From the NCBI RefSeq assembly GCF_003201595.1, contig NZ_QJJS01000012.1, forward strand, positions 19,270 through 83,269: a stretch of 64,000 bases of DNA, given 5' to 3'. Shown one piece after another: positions 16,995 through 27,944 of the stretch; the first letter of the stretch is position 1; the number at the start of each line of letters is the position of its first letter. Below the pieces are notes generated by a model. It saw only the letters and a list, made by a program, of their open reading frames with translations. It did no database searches and was not told where the DNA came from. Source of the stretch: Sphaerotilus hippei. GTDB taxonomy: Bacteria; Pseudomonadota; Gammaproteobacteria; Burkholderiales; Burkholderiaceae_C. The position numbers and the translations under genes are program-made.

Positions 16995-18965
16995 ATGGCA
17001 AGCAAACAAGGCAGCTACGAAGAGAGTTCGATCCGTGTGCTCAAGGGGCTGGAACCCGTGAAGCAGCGGCCGGGCATGTACACCCGCACCGACAACCCGC
17101 TGCACATCGTGCAGGAGGTGATCGACAACGCCGCCGACGAGGCCCTGGCGCAGAACGGCAAGCGCATCGCCGTGACCCTGCACCTCGACGGCTCCATCAG
17201 CGTCGAGGACGACGGTCGCGGCATTCCATTCGGCCTGCACCCCGAGGAGCAGGTGCCGGTGGTGGAGATCGTCTTCACCCGGCTGCACGCGGGCGGCAAG
17301 TTCGACAAGGGCTCCGGCGGGGCCTACAGCTTCTCCGGCGGCCTGCACGGCGTGGGCGTCAGCGTGACCAATGCGCTGTCGACCCGGCTGCAGGTCAGCG
17401 TCTGGCGTGACCGCCAGGTGGCGCAGCTGGCGTTCTCGGGCGGTGACGTGATCGAGCCGCTGGTGGTGCGCCCGGCCGGCAGCGGCGACCGCCGCCAGGG
17501 CACGACGGTGCGGGTCTGGCCCGATGCGACCTATTTCGAGAGCGCCGACCTGCCGCGCGCCGAGCTGACCCACCTGCTGCGCAGCAAGGCGGTGCTGATG
17601 CCCGGCGTCACCGTGACGCTGCGCCACGAGAAGACCGGCGAGGTGCAGACCTGGCTGTACAAGGGCGGCCTGCGTGACTATCTGCAGCAGCACCTGAGCG
17701 CGGACACGCTGATCCCGCTGTTCGAGGGTGAGCAGCACGCCACCCGCGGCGAGAGCGAGACCTTCGCCGAAGGCGAGGGTGCGGCCTGGTGCGTCGCGTT
17801 CACCGAAGAAGGCTCGAACCTGCGCGAGAGCTACGTCAACCTGATCCCCACGGTGGCCGGCGGCACGCACGAGGCGGGCCTGAAGGACGGCCTGTTCCAG
17901 GCGGTCAAGGGTTTCGTCGAGCTGCATGCGCTGCTGCCCAAGGGCGTCAAGCTGATGCCCGACGACGTGTTCGGCCGCGCCAGCTTCGTGCTGTCGGCCA
18001 AGGTGCTGGATCCGCAGTTCCAGGGCCAGATCAAGGAGCGCCTGAACAGCCGCGACGCGCTGCGGCTGGTGTCGGCCTATGTGCGACCGGCGCTGGAGCT
18101 GTGGCTGAACCAGCACGTCGAATACGGCCGCAAGCTGGCCGAGCTGGTCATCCGTCAGGCCCAGGCGCGCCAGCGCGCGGGCCAGAAGGTCGAGAAGAAG
18201 AAGGGCTCGGGCGTGGCGGTGCTGCCGGGCAAGCTGACCGACTGCGAGAGCCGCGACCTGAGCCTCAACGAGGTCTTCCTGGTCGAGGGCGACTCGGCCG
18301 GCGGCAGCGCCAAGATGGGGCGCAACAAGGAAACCCAGGCGGTGCTGCCGCTGCGCGGCAAGGTGCTCAACGCCTGGGAGGTCGAGCGCGACCGCCTGTT
18401 CGCCAACAACGAGATCCACGACATCGCGGTGGCCGTGGGGGTCGACCCGCACGGGCCGGACGACCAGCCGGACCTCAGCGGCCTGCGCTACGGCAAGATC
18501 TGCATCCTCAGCGACGCCGACGTCGACGGCTCGCACATCCAGGTGCTGCTGCTGACGCTGTTCTTCCGCCACTTTCCCCGGCTGATCGAGGCCGGCCACA
18601 TCTTCGTGGCCAAGCCCCCGCTCTACCGGGTCGACGTGCCCGCGCGTGGCAAGAAGCTGGCGGCCAAGCATTACGCGCTCGACGAGGGCGAGCTGCAGTC
18701 CATTCTCGACAAGCAGCGCAAGGACGGCGCCCGCGAGAACAGCTGGAGCATCAGCCGCTTCAAGGGCCTGGGCGAGATGAGCGCCGAGCAGCTGTGGGAG
18801 ACCACGCTGAACCCGGACACGCGCCGGCTGCTGCGGGTCGACTGCGGCGCGGTCGACTTCGGTGCCACGGTCGAGGCGCTGACCAAGCTGATGGGCAAGG
18901 GCGAGGCCGCGTCGCGGCGCGAACTGATGGAGCTGCACGGCGACGACGTCGAAGTCGACGTCTGA
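16995..18965 (+). CDS. parE: DNA topoisomerase IV subunit B
   Basis: ATPase subunit of topoisomerase IV, which decatenates daughter chromosomes together with ParC. The 656-residue protein has the GHKL ATPase (EVIDNAADEAL; DDGRGIPFG; GLHGVGVSVTNAL), the transducer domain and the TOPRIM domain (LVEGDSAGGSAKMGR; DADVDGSHIQVLL). It is the ParE rather than GyrB form: the length is short and starts with YEESSIRVLKGLEPVKQRPGMY. parC lies 4.4 kb downstream on the same strand, separated by four genes. Confidence 0.95.
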   Translation: MASKQGSYEESSIRVLKGLEPVKQRPGMYTRTDNPLHIVQEVIDNAADEALAQNGKRIAVTLHLDGSISVEDDGRGIPFGLHPEEQVPVVEIVFTRLHAGGKFDKGSGGAYSFSGGLHGVGVSVTNALSTRLQVSVWRDRQVAQLAFSGGDVIEPLVVRPAGSGDRRQGTTVRVWPDATYFESADLPRAELTHLLRSKAVLMPGVTVTLRHEKTGEVQTWLYKGGLRDYLQQHLSADTLIPLFEGEQHATRGESETFAEGEGAAWCVAFTEEGSNLRESYVNLIPTVAGGTHEAGLKDGLFQAVKGFVELHALLPKGVKLMPDDVFGRASFVLSAKVLDPQFQGQIKERLNSRDALRLVSAYVRPALELWLNQHVEYGRKLAELVIRQAQARQRAGQKVEKKKGSGVAVLPGKLTDCESRDLSLNEVFLVEGDSAGGSAKMGRNKETQAVLPLRGKVLNAWEVERDRLFANNEIHDIAVAVGVDPHGPDDQPDLSGLRYGKICILSDADVDGSHIQVLLLTLFFRHFPRLIEAGHIFVAKPPLYRVDVPARGKKLAAKHYALDEGELQSILDKQRKDGARENSWSISRFKGLGEMSAEQLWETTLNPDTRRLLRVDCGAVDFGATVEALTKLMGKGEAASRRELMELHGDDVEVDV

Positions 18966-19121
18966 GGCCTGCACGGTGATCCGGCCGGCCGCGGACCTGC
19001 GGCCCGGCCGGGCGCCACGATCGGCCGCCAAGGCCGAGAGGGCACCCCGGGCTGTACCTCGCCGGGGAGGGAGGCGTGGCGCGCCAGGCGCCACGGGGCA
19101 ATCTGCACTGGGGTGGTGAAC

Positions 19122-20348
19122 ATGGATGAAGTGAAGGCGGCCCTCGCGGTCGTCGCCGGCGGGCTGGGCCCGTACGGCCCGAAGATCGTCGGCGCGCTGG
19201 TGCTGGCGCTGGTGGCCTGGGTGGCCTCGCGCCTGGTGCGCGGCGGGGTGCTGCGGGTGTGCCTGCGGCGCGGGCTGGACAGCCGGCTGCAGACGCCCGG
19301 CTTCTCGCTGATGCTGGCCAACATCGGCGCCGGCGTGGTCTGGCTGCTGGCCTTGCCGGGCCTGCTGGAGACGCTGGAGCTGCAGGGCCTGCTGGTGCCG
19401 GTCAACGTCATGATGTCGCGCATCATGGGTTTCCTGCCCAACCTGGTCGGGGCCGGGGTGGTCTTCGCGATCGGTTTCCTGGTCGCGCGCATCCTGCGCC
19501 AGATCGTCACCGGCCTGCTGCGCGCGGCCGGCTCGGAGCGGCTGGCCGAGCGGCTCGGCCTGGCCACCTCGCTGGGTGAGCACGGCCTGGCCGGCCTGGT
19601 CGGCTCGATGGTGTTCTCCTTCGTGCTGCTGCCGGTGCTGGCGGCCGCGCTCGAGCCGCTCGGGCTGGACGCGGTCACGCAGCCGGTCAGCCATCTGCTC
19701 GACACCATCGTCGCGCTGATCCCCAAGGTGACCGCCTCGGTGATCATCCTGGCGATCTCCGCGCTGATCGGGCGGGCGGTCTCGGGCATCGTCGCCGGGC
19801 TGCTCGGCGGCATGGGCTTCAACAAGCTGCCGCAGCAGCTGGGCATGAGCGCCGGCCTGCTGCCGGGCGGGCGCAGCGCCTCGGAGCTGGCCGGCTCGGT
19901 GGTGATGGGGGCCATCGTGCTGGTCGCGCTGATGCAGGCCTGCGAGGTGCTCGGCTTCTCCATCCTGACCCGGCTGGTGGCCGACATCGGCGCGGCCGTG
20001 GCGCGGGTGATGGTGGCGGTGGTGGTCATGCTCGCCGGGCTGTGGCTGTCGGCCGCGGCGATGCGCGTGATCCGCGCCGGTTCGGCCGCCAATGCGCCGG
20101 CACTGGCGCAGATGGCGCGCCTGGCCATCCTGTTCTTCACCGCAGCACTGGCGCTGCGCCAGGCCGGCCTGCCCGGCGACATCGTCGCGATCGCCTTCGG
20201 CGGGGTGGTCGGTGCGCTGGCCATCGGGGTGGCCGTGGCCGTGGGGGTGGGCGGGCGCCATGTCGCCGGGCGCCTGCTCGAGGAGGCGGTCGCGGCGCTG
20301 CGCACGCGCCGTCCGGACTCGCCGCCGCCGATCCGCTTTCCCGACTGA
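19122..20348 (+). CDS. Mechanosensitive-channel-like membrane protein (CmpX type, TM-helix repeats)
   Basis: Highly hydrophobic 408-residue protein with about nine to ten membrane helices, arranged as repeats of the conserved TM-helix unit found in CmpX/MscS-related proteins: LPNLVGAGVVFAIGFLVARILRQIVTG at about residue 105 echoes LIPKVTASVIILAISALIGRAVSGI at about 205. The cytoplasmic MscS beta-barrel domain is not evident. In Pseudomonas, CmpX affects c-di-GMP and envelope stress; transfer of that role is inference. ATG 19122 is used; GTG 19113 is possible. It ends 63 bases before the sensor kinase gene. Confidence 0.7.
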   Translation: MDEVKAALAVVAGGLGPYGPKIVGALVLALVAWVASRLVRGGVLRVCLRRGLDSRLQTPGFSLMLANIGAGVVWLLALPGLLETLELQGLLVPVNVMMSRIMGFLPNLVGAGVVFAIGFLVARILRQIVTGLLRAAGSERLAERLGLATSLGEHGLAGLVGSMVFSFVLLPVLAAALEPLGLDAVTQPVSHLLDTIVALIPKVTASVIILAISALIGRAVSGIVAGLLGGMGFNKLPQQLGMSAGLLPGGRSASELAGSVVMGAIVLVALMQACEVLGFSILTRLVADIGAAVARVMVAVVVMLAGLWLSAAAMRVIRAGSAANAPALAQMARLAILFFTAALALRQAGLPGDIVAIAFGGVVGALAIGVAVAVGVGGRHVAGRLLEEAVAALRTRRPDSPPPIRFPD

Positions 20349-20411
20349 GGAGCCGGCCATGGGCATGCAGACCGGACGAGCGGGCGGGCGACGCGCCTGC
20401 CCGGGCCGCTG

Positions 20412-22016
20412 ATGCGGCGCCTGCGGCGCTGGTTCGAGAGCCGGCGCCTGCTCATCCAGCACCTGCTGGTCGGCGCGGTGCCGACGCTCGCGCTGGCCGG
20501 GCTGGCGCACCGTGTGCTGGCGCTGCCGCAGGAGGTCGTGCTGGCCGTGCTGCTCACCGGGGGCTCGTGCACGGCCGCCGCCGCGGCCCTCGCGTGGCAG
20601 ACGGCCAAGGTGCTGCGCGGCTTCAGCATCGGTTCGCAGGTGCTGCGCCGCAGCACGGTGCACGACGAGCACAACTTCCCGCTGTCGCACACCAGCGCCG
20701 ACGTGCAGCGCGCCTGCGTCTCGCTGCGCCGGCTGGTCGAGGGCACGCGCCGGCGCCAGCGGGTGCTGGTCGCCCATGCCGAAGTGCTCGGCCACCGGCT
20801 GGAGGCGCGCACCCATGAGCTGTCGACGCTGCAGAACCTGTCCATCGGCCTGGCCAGCAAGTCCGACCTGAACGAGCTGGTCGACGAGGCGCTCGGCGCG
20901 CTGGAGCAGACCATGGCCTACAGCAGCGCCTCGGTCTGGTCGCGCGGCGAGCGCGAGGCCGGCGGGCACGTGGTGCTGATGGGCTACCGCCACGCGTCCG
21001 ACCAGATCGACCAGATGCCGGCCGAGGACCTGACCGGCATGCGCCTGTCGCGCCAGAACCTGCAGCGCTACGAGCAGATCGAGCGGGAGGGCCTGCCGGT
21101 GGTCGAGAACCAGGTGCGCCAGAGCCTGCTGTCGTGGCTGTGGAGCTTCCTGTCCGACGATGCCCGCACCTCCGAGCTCTACCGCAGCACCCGCGCCTGG
21201 ATGGCCGTGCCGCTGAAGTCGCGCGAGAGCGTGATGGGCGTGCTGCGGGTCGATCACAGCGACCCCGACTACTTCGACGAGCAGCGCATGCGCCTGCTCA
21301 GCGCCGTGGGCAGCCAGACGGGGCTGGCGATGCGCCACGCCCAGCTGCTGGCGCAGCAGAAGGACATGGCCGTGGTGGCCGAGCGCAACCGCATCGCCCG
21401 TGACCTGCACGACGCCGTGTCGCAGACCCTGTTCGCCGCCAACGTGATTGCCGGCACCGTGGCCACGCTGGCCGATCGTGGCGACCTCGAGGCCGGCGAG
21501 CGTCTGCGCAGGCAGGCGCAGACGCTGCAGCGCCTGAACCGCGGAGCGCTGTCGGAGATGCGCCTGCTGATGTTCGAGCTGCGCCCCGACGCGATCGAGC
21601 AGACCCCGCTGGCCGAACTGCTCGGCCATGCGATCGAGGCGCTGGCCTGCCGCGGCGAGGTGGTCGTGACCCAGCAGCTCGATCGTGAGGACCGGCTGCC
21701 CGCGGCCGTGCGGGTGCAGCTCTACCGCATCGCGCAGGAGGCGCTGTCGAACGTGGCCCGCCACAGCGGGGCCAGCGAGGTGCTGGTGCGGTGGCAGGCC
21801 CCGGCCGACGGTCCGGTGGTCCTGACCATCACCGACAATGGCCGCGGTTTCGAGACCGGCCTGCATCGGCCCGGCCACTTCGGCCTGGGCAACATGGCCG
21901 ACCGCGCCGCCGAGATCGGCGCCCGGCTCGAATTCATCAGTTCGCCCGACCAAGGTACATCGGTGCGCATCGAGCATTCAACCGCTCTGATTTCCGATAA
22001 TCCTGATCCCCCATGA
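20412..22016 (+). CDS. NarL-type sensor histidine kinase with GAF domain
   Basis: Inner-membrane sensor kinase, 534 residues: two adjacent N-terminal helices (about 12-62) with almost no periplasmic loop, a coiled linker, a GAF domain (about 140-310), HisKA_3 with phospho-acceptor His-333 in RIARDLHDAVSQ, and HATPase_c (QEALSNVARHSGA, TDNGRGF, GLGNMADRA). The signal is therefore probably cytoplasmic or in the membrane. Its stop overlaps the regulator gene (ATGA), so the two form a cognate pair. Lying between parE and parC, it gives no hint of its target genes. Confidence 0.9.
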   Translation: MRRLRRWFESRRLLIQHLLVGAVPTLALAGLAHRVLALPQEVVLAVLLTGGSCTAAAAALAWQTAKVLRGFSIGSQVLRRSTVHDEHNFPLSHTSADVQRACVSLRRLVEGTRRRQRVLVAHAEVLGHRLEARTHELSTLQNLSIGLASKSDLNELVDEALGALEQTMAYSSASVWSRGEREAGGHVVLMGYRHASDQIDQMPAEDLTGMRLSRQNLQRYEQIEREGLPVVENQVRQSLLSWLWSFLSDDARTSELYRSTRAWMAVPLKSRESVMGVLRVDHSDPDYFDEQRMRLLSAVGSQTGLAMRHAQLLAQQKDMAVVAERNRIARDLHDAVSQTLFAANVIAGTVATLADRGDLEAGERLRRQAQTLQRLNRGALSEMRLLMFELRPDAIEQTPLAELLGHAIEALACRGEVVVTQQLDREDRLPAAVRVQLYRIAQEALSNVARHSGASEVLVRWQAPADGPVVLTITDNGRGFETGLHRPGHFGLGNMADRAAEIGARLEFISSPDQGTSVRIEHSTALISDNPDPP

Positions 22017-22672
22017 CCCCGTCCCCTGTTTCTGCCGCCCCGGCCATCCGCGTGTTTGTCGTCGACGATCACCCGATGATCCGCCTGGGGCTGATCGCCA
22101 TGGTCGAGGGCGAGACGGACCTCGAGTGCGTGGGCGAGGCCGCCCACGGCCGCGATGCCGTGCGCCTGATTCCCGAGGTGGCGCCCGACGTGGTGCTGCT
22201 CGACCTGCTGATGCCCCAGATGGACGGCATCGAGGTGCTGCAGGCGCTGGCCGCCCGCCTGCCGCAGACCCGCTTCCTGGTGCTGACCAGCCTGGTCGAG
22301 CCCGCTCAGGTGCAGCGTGCGCTGGCCGCCGGGGCCAGCGGCTTCCTCGCCAAGACGGCTTCGGCGCAGGAGCTGGTCCACATCATCCGCGGTGCCCATG
22401 GCGGGCGCCGTGTGCTGTCGCCCGAGGTCACCGAGGCGCTGATCGATGCCCAGCGCAGCCCCGCTCCCGGGGCCGACCTGACCCAGCGCGAGCGTGACCT
22501 GCTGGCGCTGATGGCGCGTGGCTGCAGCAACCAGGACATCGCCGGGCAGCTCCACATCGCGCTGCCCACGGTCAAGTACCACGTCACCAACATCCTCGGC
22601 AAGCTGGGCGCGAGCAACCGCACCGAGGCCGTGCTGCTGGCCCTGCGCCACCGCATCGTCGCCACCGACTGA
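22013..22672 (+). CDS. NarL/FixJ-family response regulator
   Basis: Partner of the preceding kinase. Receiver domain (residues 12-125) with acidic pocket VVDDH, phospho-acceptor Asp-64 in LLDLLMPQMDG and Lys in FLAKT; LuxR-type HTH (about 150-212) with LTQRERDLLALMARG and NQDIAGQL...TVKYHVTNIL. Translationally coupled to the kinase by ATGA and followed by a strong terminator, so the pair is the end of its transcript. Confidence 0.93.
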   Translation: MTPSPVSAAPAIRVFVVDDHPMIRLGLIAMVEGETDLECVGEAAHGRDAVRLIPEVAPDVVLLDLLMPQMDGIEVLQALAARLPQTRFLVLTSLVEPAQVQRALAAGASGFLAKTASAQELVHIIRGAHGGRRVLSPEVTEALIDAQRSPAPGADLTQRERDLLALMARGCSNQDIAGQLHIALPTVKYHVTNILGKLGASNRTEAVLLALRHRIVATD

Positions 22673-22696
22673 ACCCGTCCCCGACTTTGGTATGGG

Positions 22697-22726
22697 CCCC
22701 GACCCGACCCGGGTCGGGGGTGTTTT
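22697..22726 (+). terminator. Intrinsic terminator after the two-component pair
   Basis: Stem CCCCGACCC / GGGTCGGGG with a five-base loop (GACCC), followed by GTGTTTT. It begins 24 bases after the regulator stop. Confidence 0.8.
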
Positions 22727-22827
22727 CCCCTGCGCGCTCCTAACATCGTCGTCAGCGAGCGGCGGTGCTTTCTCCCCCTGCGAAGCCGCTCGCCGGACCA
22801 TACAACTGACAGGGAGGGTCTTTTTAA

Positions 22828-22938
22828 ATGAACAACTCGACAGGGACCCGTGTCTGCATGGCCACGGGAAGAGGGCGGTCGTCAGCCGCCGTTCCTTCCG
22901 CCTCGCGTGTCCGGTCCGCCTGCGCTGATCCGTGGTGA
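22828..22938 (+). CDS. Possible 36-residue leader ORF
   Basis: ATG at 22828 follows a good ribosome site (AGGGAGG, about 9 bases upstream) in an otherwise empty 268-base stretch. The 36 codons (MNNSTGTRVCMATGRGRSS and onward) end in a TGA only two bases before the ATG of the next gene, so it could couple to or attenuate that gene. The peptide is Ser/Arg/Ala-rich with no recognisable domain and its codon use is not clearly coding. Confidence 0.3.
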   Translation: MNNSTGTRVCMATGRGRSSAAVPSASRVRSACADPW

Positions 22939-22940
22939 CG

Positions 22941-23369
22941 ATGATGAACAGCTGGATCCTGTCGCTGCAGCTGATGCTGCTGCTCACGCTGGTGCTGGTG
23001 ATCAAGGGCTGGCGCAGCTGGTCCGGGCAGGGCGCGCGCCGGGTCGCGTCCGCTGCGCCCCGGGTCGACGTCGCGCTCCCGGACGAGCCTGACGCCGATT
23101 TCCCCGACACGCTCATCGACTGGGCGAGCTTCCGGCTCGACACCCAGTTCATGGAAGAGCTGCGCTTCAGCCTCTTCGAGACCGACGCCGAGGGCTCGGC
23201 GCAGGAGCCGGCGCCGCTGACCGACTGGCAGGAGTTCGGCATCCCCGACGCCGGCGTGGAGCCCCACGACGCGTCGCCGGGTTCCGGGGACGCGGCCTTG
23301 TCCTGCACAATCGCGGCGCAGGTGCACGAACGTGCCTGGGTACCATGGGTCGACCGTCCGGTCGGCTGA
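22941..23369 (+). CDS. Hypothetical membrane-anchored protein
   Basis: Protein of 142 residues with one N-terminal helix (NSWILSLQLMLLLTLVLVIKG) and an acidic, probably cytoplasmic or periplasmic, soluble part containing LIDWASFRLDTQFMEELRF. Strong G/C at third codon positions supports coding. ATG 22941 is used; a second ATG follows at once. It stops 21 bases before parC and may share its transcript. I do not recognise the family. Confidence 0.5.
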   Translation: MMNSWILSLQLMLLLTLVLVIKGWRSWSGQGARRVASAAPRVDVALPDEPDADFPDTLIDWASFRLDTQFMEELRFSLFETDAEGSAQEPAPLTDWQEFGIPDAGVEPHDASPGSGDAALSCTIAAQVHERAWVPWVDRPVG

Positions 23370-23390
23370 GGCACCACACCCCGCGAGACG

Positions 23391-25718
<2,328 letters not shown>

Positions 25719-25758
25719 TGCGACCGGGGGTGCGGTGCCGCCGTTCCCCCGGCGCAGC

Positions 25759-26622
25759 TCAGTGCAGCAGGTCCTGCAGGCCGCCCAGCAGCTCCTCGAG
25801 CGGGGGCATCACCGCCTTGGGCTTCAGGTGAGCGTGTTCGGCCGCCAGCTCGGGCAGCCAGGTCGGCGCGATGCCCAGGCGCTGGCCGACGTCCCCGGGG
25901 TAGGACGCGACCAGCTCCTCGCTGCCGAGCCGGTATTCCGACACCCGGGCCCGCCAGGCAGCCAGATGCACGATGGCCGCGACCTTGCCACCCGATTCGT
26001 CCTCCAGCGGCGAGGGCACGTGGCGGATGGCCTCGGTGATCTCGTCGGGGAAATGCCAGCGCCGCGCCAGCTCGGCACCGACGTCGGCATAGTGGTAGCC
26101 GAAGCTCTGGGTCTCCATCTCGGCGCGGCGCGGGTCGATGGGTGAGCAGGTCCTGTCCATGAACAGCATCTGCTCGGGCATGGCCGCATGCATCACCAGT
26201 TCGCCGATGGCATGCGTCAGGCCGACGGTGAAGCACAGGTCGGTGTTCTCTCCGGCCAGCCTGCCCAGCCAGCGCGCGGTCACGGCCGTGCCCAGGCAGT
26301 AGCTCCAGAACTGGTTCAGGTTCAGGCTCGGCGTGGCCTTGAAGCCGCCGGCCAGCCCGCTGCCGACCACCAGGTTGCGCACCATGACGAACCCCAGCAT
26401 GCGCAGCGCGTCATCGACGGTGCTGACCTTGTGCGTGACATGGAAGTAGGCCGAGTTCGCCAGGCGCAGCAGCTTGGCGCTGATGACCGGGTCGGCCGTG
26501 ATCTGGCTGGCGATCTCGTCGATCGACACCTCTTCGTGGTTGAAGCTCTGGATCAGCTGGTGCACGACCTTGGGAATCGTCGGCAGGGCGTGGGCATGAT
26601 CAAAGAGATGGGCGATGCGCAT
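25759..26622 (-). CDS. HDOD domain protein
   Basis: Stand-alone HDOD domain (related to HD phosphohydrolases but usually without catalytic metal residues), 287 residues. Seen: LPTIPKVVHQLIQ, DEIASQITADPVISAKLLRLANSAYF and GLTHAIGELVMH. Such proteins act in signalling, often around c-di-GMP, motility or stress. AGGAGT lies 6 bases before the ATG. Convergent with parC and preceded on the same strand by a small unknown gene. Confidence 0.85.
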   Translation of the reverse strand: MRIAHLFDHAHALPTIPKVVHQLIQSFNHEEVSIDEIASQITADPVISAKLLRLANSAYFHVTHKVSTVDDALRMLGFVMVRNLVVGSGLAGGFKATPSLNLNQFWSYCLGTAVTARWLGRLAGENTDLCFTVGLTHAIGELVMHAAMPEQMLFMDRTCSPIDPRRAEMETQSFGYHYADVGAELARRWHFPDEITEAIRHVPSPLEDESGGKVAAIVHLAAWRARVSEYRLGSEELVASYPGDVGQRLGIAPTWLPELAAEHAHLKPKAVMPPLEELLGGLQDLLH

Positions 26623-26750
26623 GGTCGGACTCCTGACGTGGTCCGCACCTTGCGGACGTCGTTCCGGGATATCGACCTTCGTCCGGACGCATTGAGCTCA
26701 CCCGGCACCGTGTTTTCCCTGCGCCGGGCCTGCGGCACGAAACGCGCGGA

Positions 26751-26981
26751 TCAGCGCCTCGGCGTTCCGTCCGGAAGCGGCAGCGGCGACTCCATGTGCG
26801 ACCAGTCCATCGACGGCAGCGACGAGACCCACCACGACAGCCACAGCTGGTGGGACTGCAGGCATTCGCTCATCACCCGCTGCTGGGCATGCAGCGCCTC
26901 TTCCCAGGACCACAGTCGATACAGGTCGTGGAACGGCGTGGCCAGCGGCAGGCCCAGGTCGGCGACGCGGAGTTCATCCAT
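26751..26981 (-). CDS. Small Trp-rich hypothetical protein
   Basis: Protein of 76 residues with a strong AAGGAG ribosome site, so translation is likely. It is rich in Trp and Leu (LYRLWSWEEALH; HQLWLSWWVSSLPSMDW), giving an amphipathic helix rather than a clear membrane span. The pattern recalls short phasin-like or polymer-associated proteins, but I cannot assign a family. It is 128 bases upstream of the HDOD gene on the same strand. Confidence 0.6.
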   Translation of the reverse strand: MDELRVADLGLPLATPFHDLYRLWSWEEALHAQQRVMSECLQSHQLWLSWWVSSLPSMDWSHMESPLPLPDGTPRR

Positions 26982-27148
26982 GGGTGTGTCTCCTTCTGAA
27001 GGTGCTTCCGCACATCGGGTGCGGGTCCGTGACCCACTGTGCCATGAAGCTCGACCCCGCGAATGAGGGATATCAACCGTGGCTTGTGCCGCACGGGGGT
27101 CTGTGCTCCAATCCGATCAACGTAACAAACGTAACTTTTTCCCCTGCG

Positions 27149-27209
27149 CCAAGCCGTCGATGGAGTCGGCTTGGGGTTTTTGAAGCCCGGCTGGTCCGGG
27201 CTCTTTTTT
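27149..27209 (+). terminator. Two tandem plus-strand intrinsic terminators with no plus-strand gene before them
   Basis: First hairpin CCAAGCCG / CGGCTTGG (27149-27174) followed by GGTTTTT; second hairpin AGCCCGG-CTGGT-CCGGGCT (27184-27202) followed by seven Ts in the next run (CTTTTTT). Both have their T-run on the plus strand, but the flanking genes are on the minus strand. Upstream, 26982-27148 holds no credible plus-strand gene, so they may end a small RNA or antisense transcript. Confidence 0.75.
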
Positions 27210-27212
27210 GCG

Positions 27213-27944
27213 TCAGTCGGCCGACCAGCGGTAGCGGCACAGCGTGCGGCTCTCGGCCTGCAGGTAGACGACGCTGTCGTGCCGGAAGCCGGGCTGATGG
27301 ACGAAGGCGTGCAGGCGGCGCGAGAGCTGCCCGTGGTCCTGGGGGTCGAGGGTTTCCCAGCCGATGGCCACCGGGATCCGCTGCAGCAGGCGCACCAGCG
27401 CCACGCCTTCCTCGCGCGCCAGCGCCACCACGGCATCGGGGTCGGCGATGCGGGTGCGCAGGCGCAGCAGGTCGTCGCCCAGCGTGGTCGTGATGCGGCC
27501 CGTGCCCAGCCCGCGGGCCTCGAGGGCCTGGCGCCACTGCCGCACGTCCTCCTGGGCGACGGCGCTGGCCAGCCAGGTCCGGGTGTTGCCCATGGCCCGC
27601 ACGCGCACGATCAGCTCGTCCGTGCCGAGGGCCTGCCTGAACTGCTGCCGCGCCAGCGCCAGCGCCGCCTGCTGGCGCTGCGGCGCCAGCCAGGGCGGCG
27701 AGGGCAGCGTGATCAGGGTGTGGTGGGCGAACTCGTCGTCCACCGTCATGCGCACCCTGCCGCGCCAGGGCTGCGGGTCGGCCCGCTGCAGTGCGTCCAG
27801 CGCCGCCCCGATCGAGGCGGCGCCCAGGCCGCTGCCGGTGGCCGTCGCCCGCGGGCGGGCGCTCCAGCCGGGGCCCCAGCGTTCGGCCTGGCAGCTGCGC
27901 AGGTGCAGCTGCAGGCCCAGCTCACTCGTCCACCGCAGTGACAC
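27213..27944 (-). CDS. GspL/PilM-like protein of a pilus-type assembly system
   Basis: About 243 residues; begins at a GTG inside the 3' end of the ATPase gene, overlapping it by 23 bases. The pattern VRMTVDDEFAHHTLITLPSP, an Ala/Arg/Gln-rich helix with QFRQALG, RTWLASAVAQEDVRQW and LRLRTRIADP matches the first half of the actin-like GspL/PilM fold in type II secretion and type IV pilus systems, as I recall it. There is no transmembrane helix, as in PilM or cytoplasmic GspL. Assignment is by pattern only and no other pilus gene is near. Confidence 0.45.
   Translation of the reverse strand: MSLRWTSELGLQLHLRSCQAERWGPGWSARPRATATGSGLGAASIGAALDALQRADPQPWRGRVRMTVDDEFAHHTLITLPSPPWLAPQRQQAALALARQQFRQALGTDELIVRVRAMGNTRTWLASAVAQEDVRQWRQALEARGLGTGRITTTLGDDLLRLRTRIADPDAVVALAREEGVALVRLLQRIPVAIGWETLDPQDHGQLSRRLHAFVHQPGFRHDSVVYLQAESRTLCRYRWSAD

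Noticed and set aside
20359..20412. Small ORF between the CmpX-like and kinase genes (ATG at 20359)
   Set aside because: Only 17 codons with no pattern before a TGA; it is the intergenic spacer.
16980..21977. Continuous 1665-codon minus-strand open frame
   Set aside because: It is antisense to parE, the CmpX-like gene and the kinase; such long shadows are expected at this G+C, and the peptide is a His/Gln/Ala/Arg-rich jumble with no domain.
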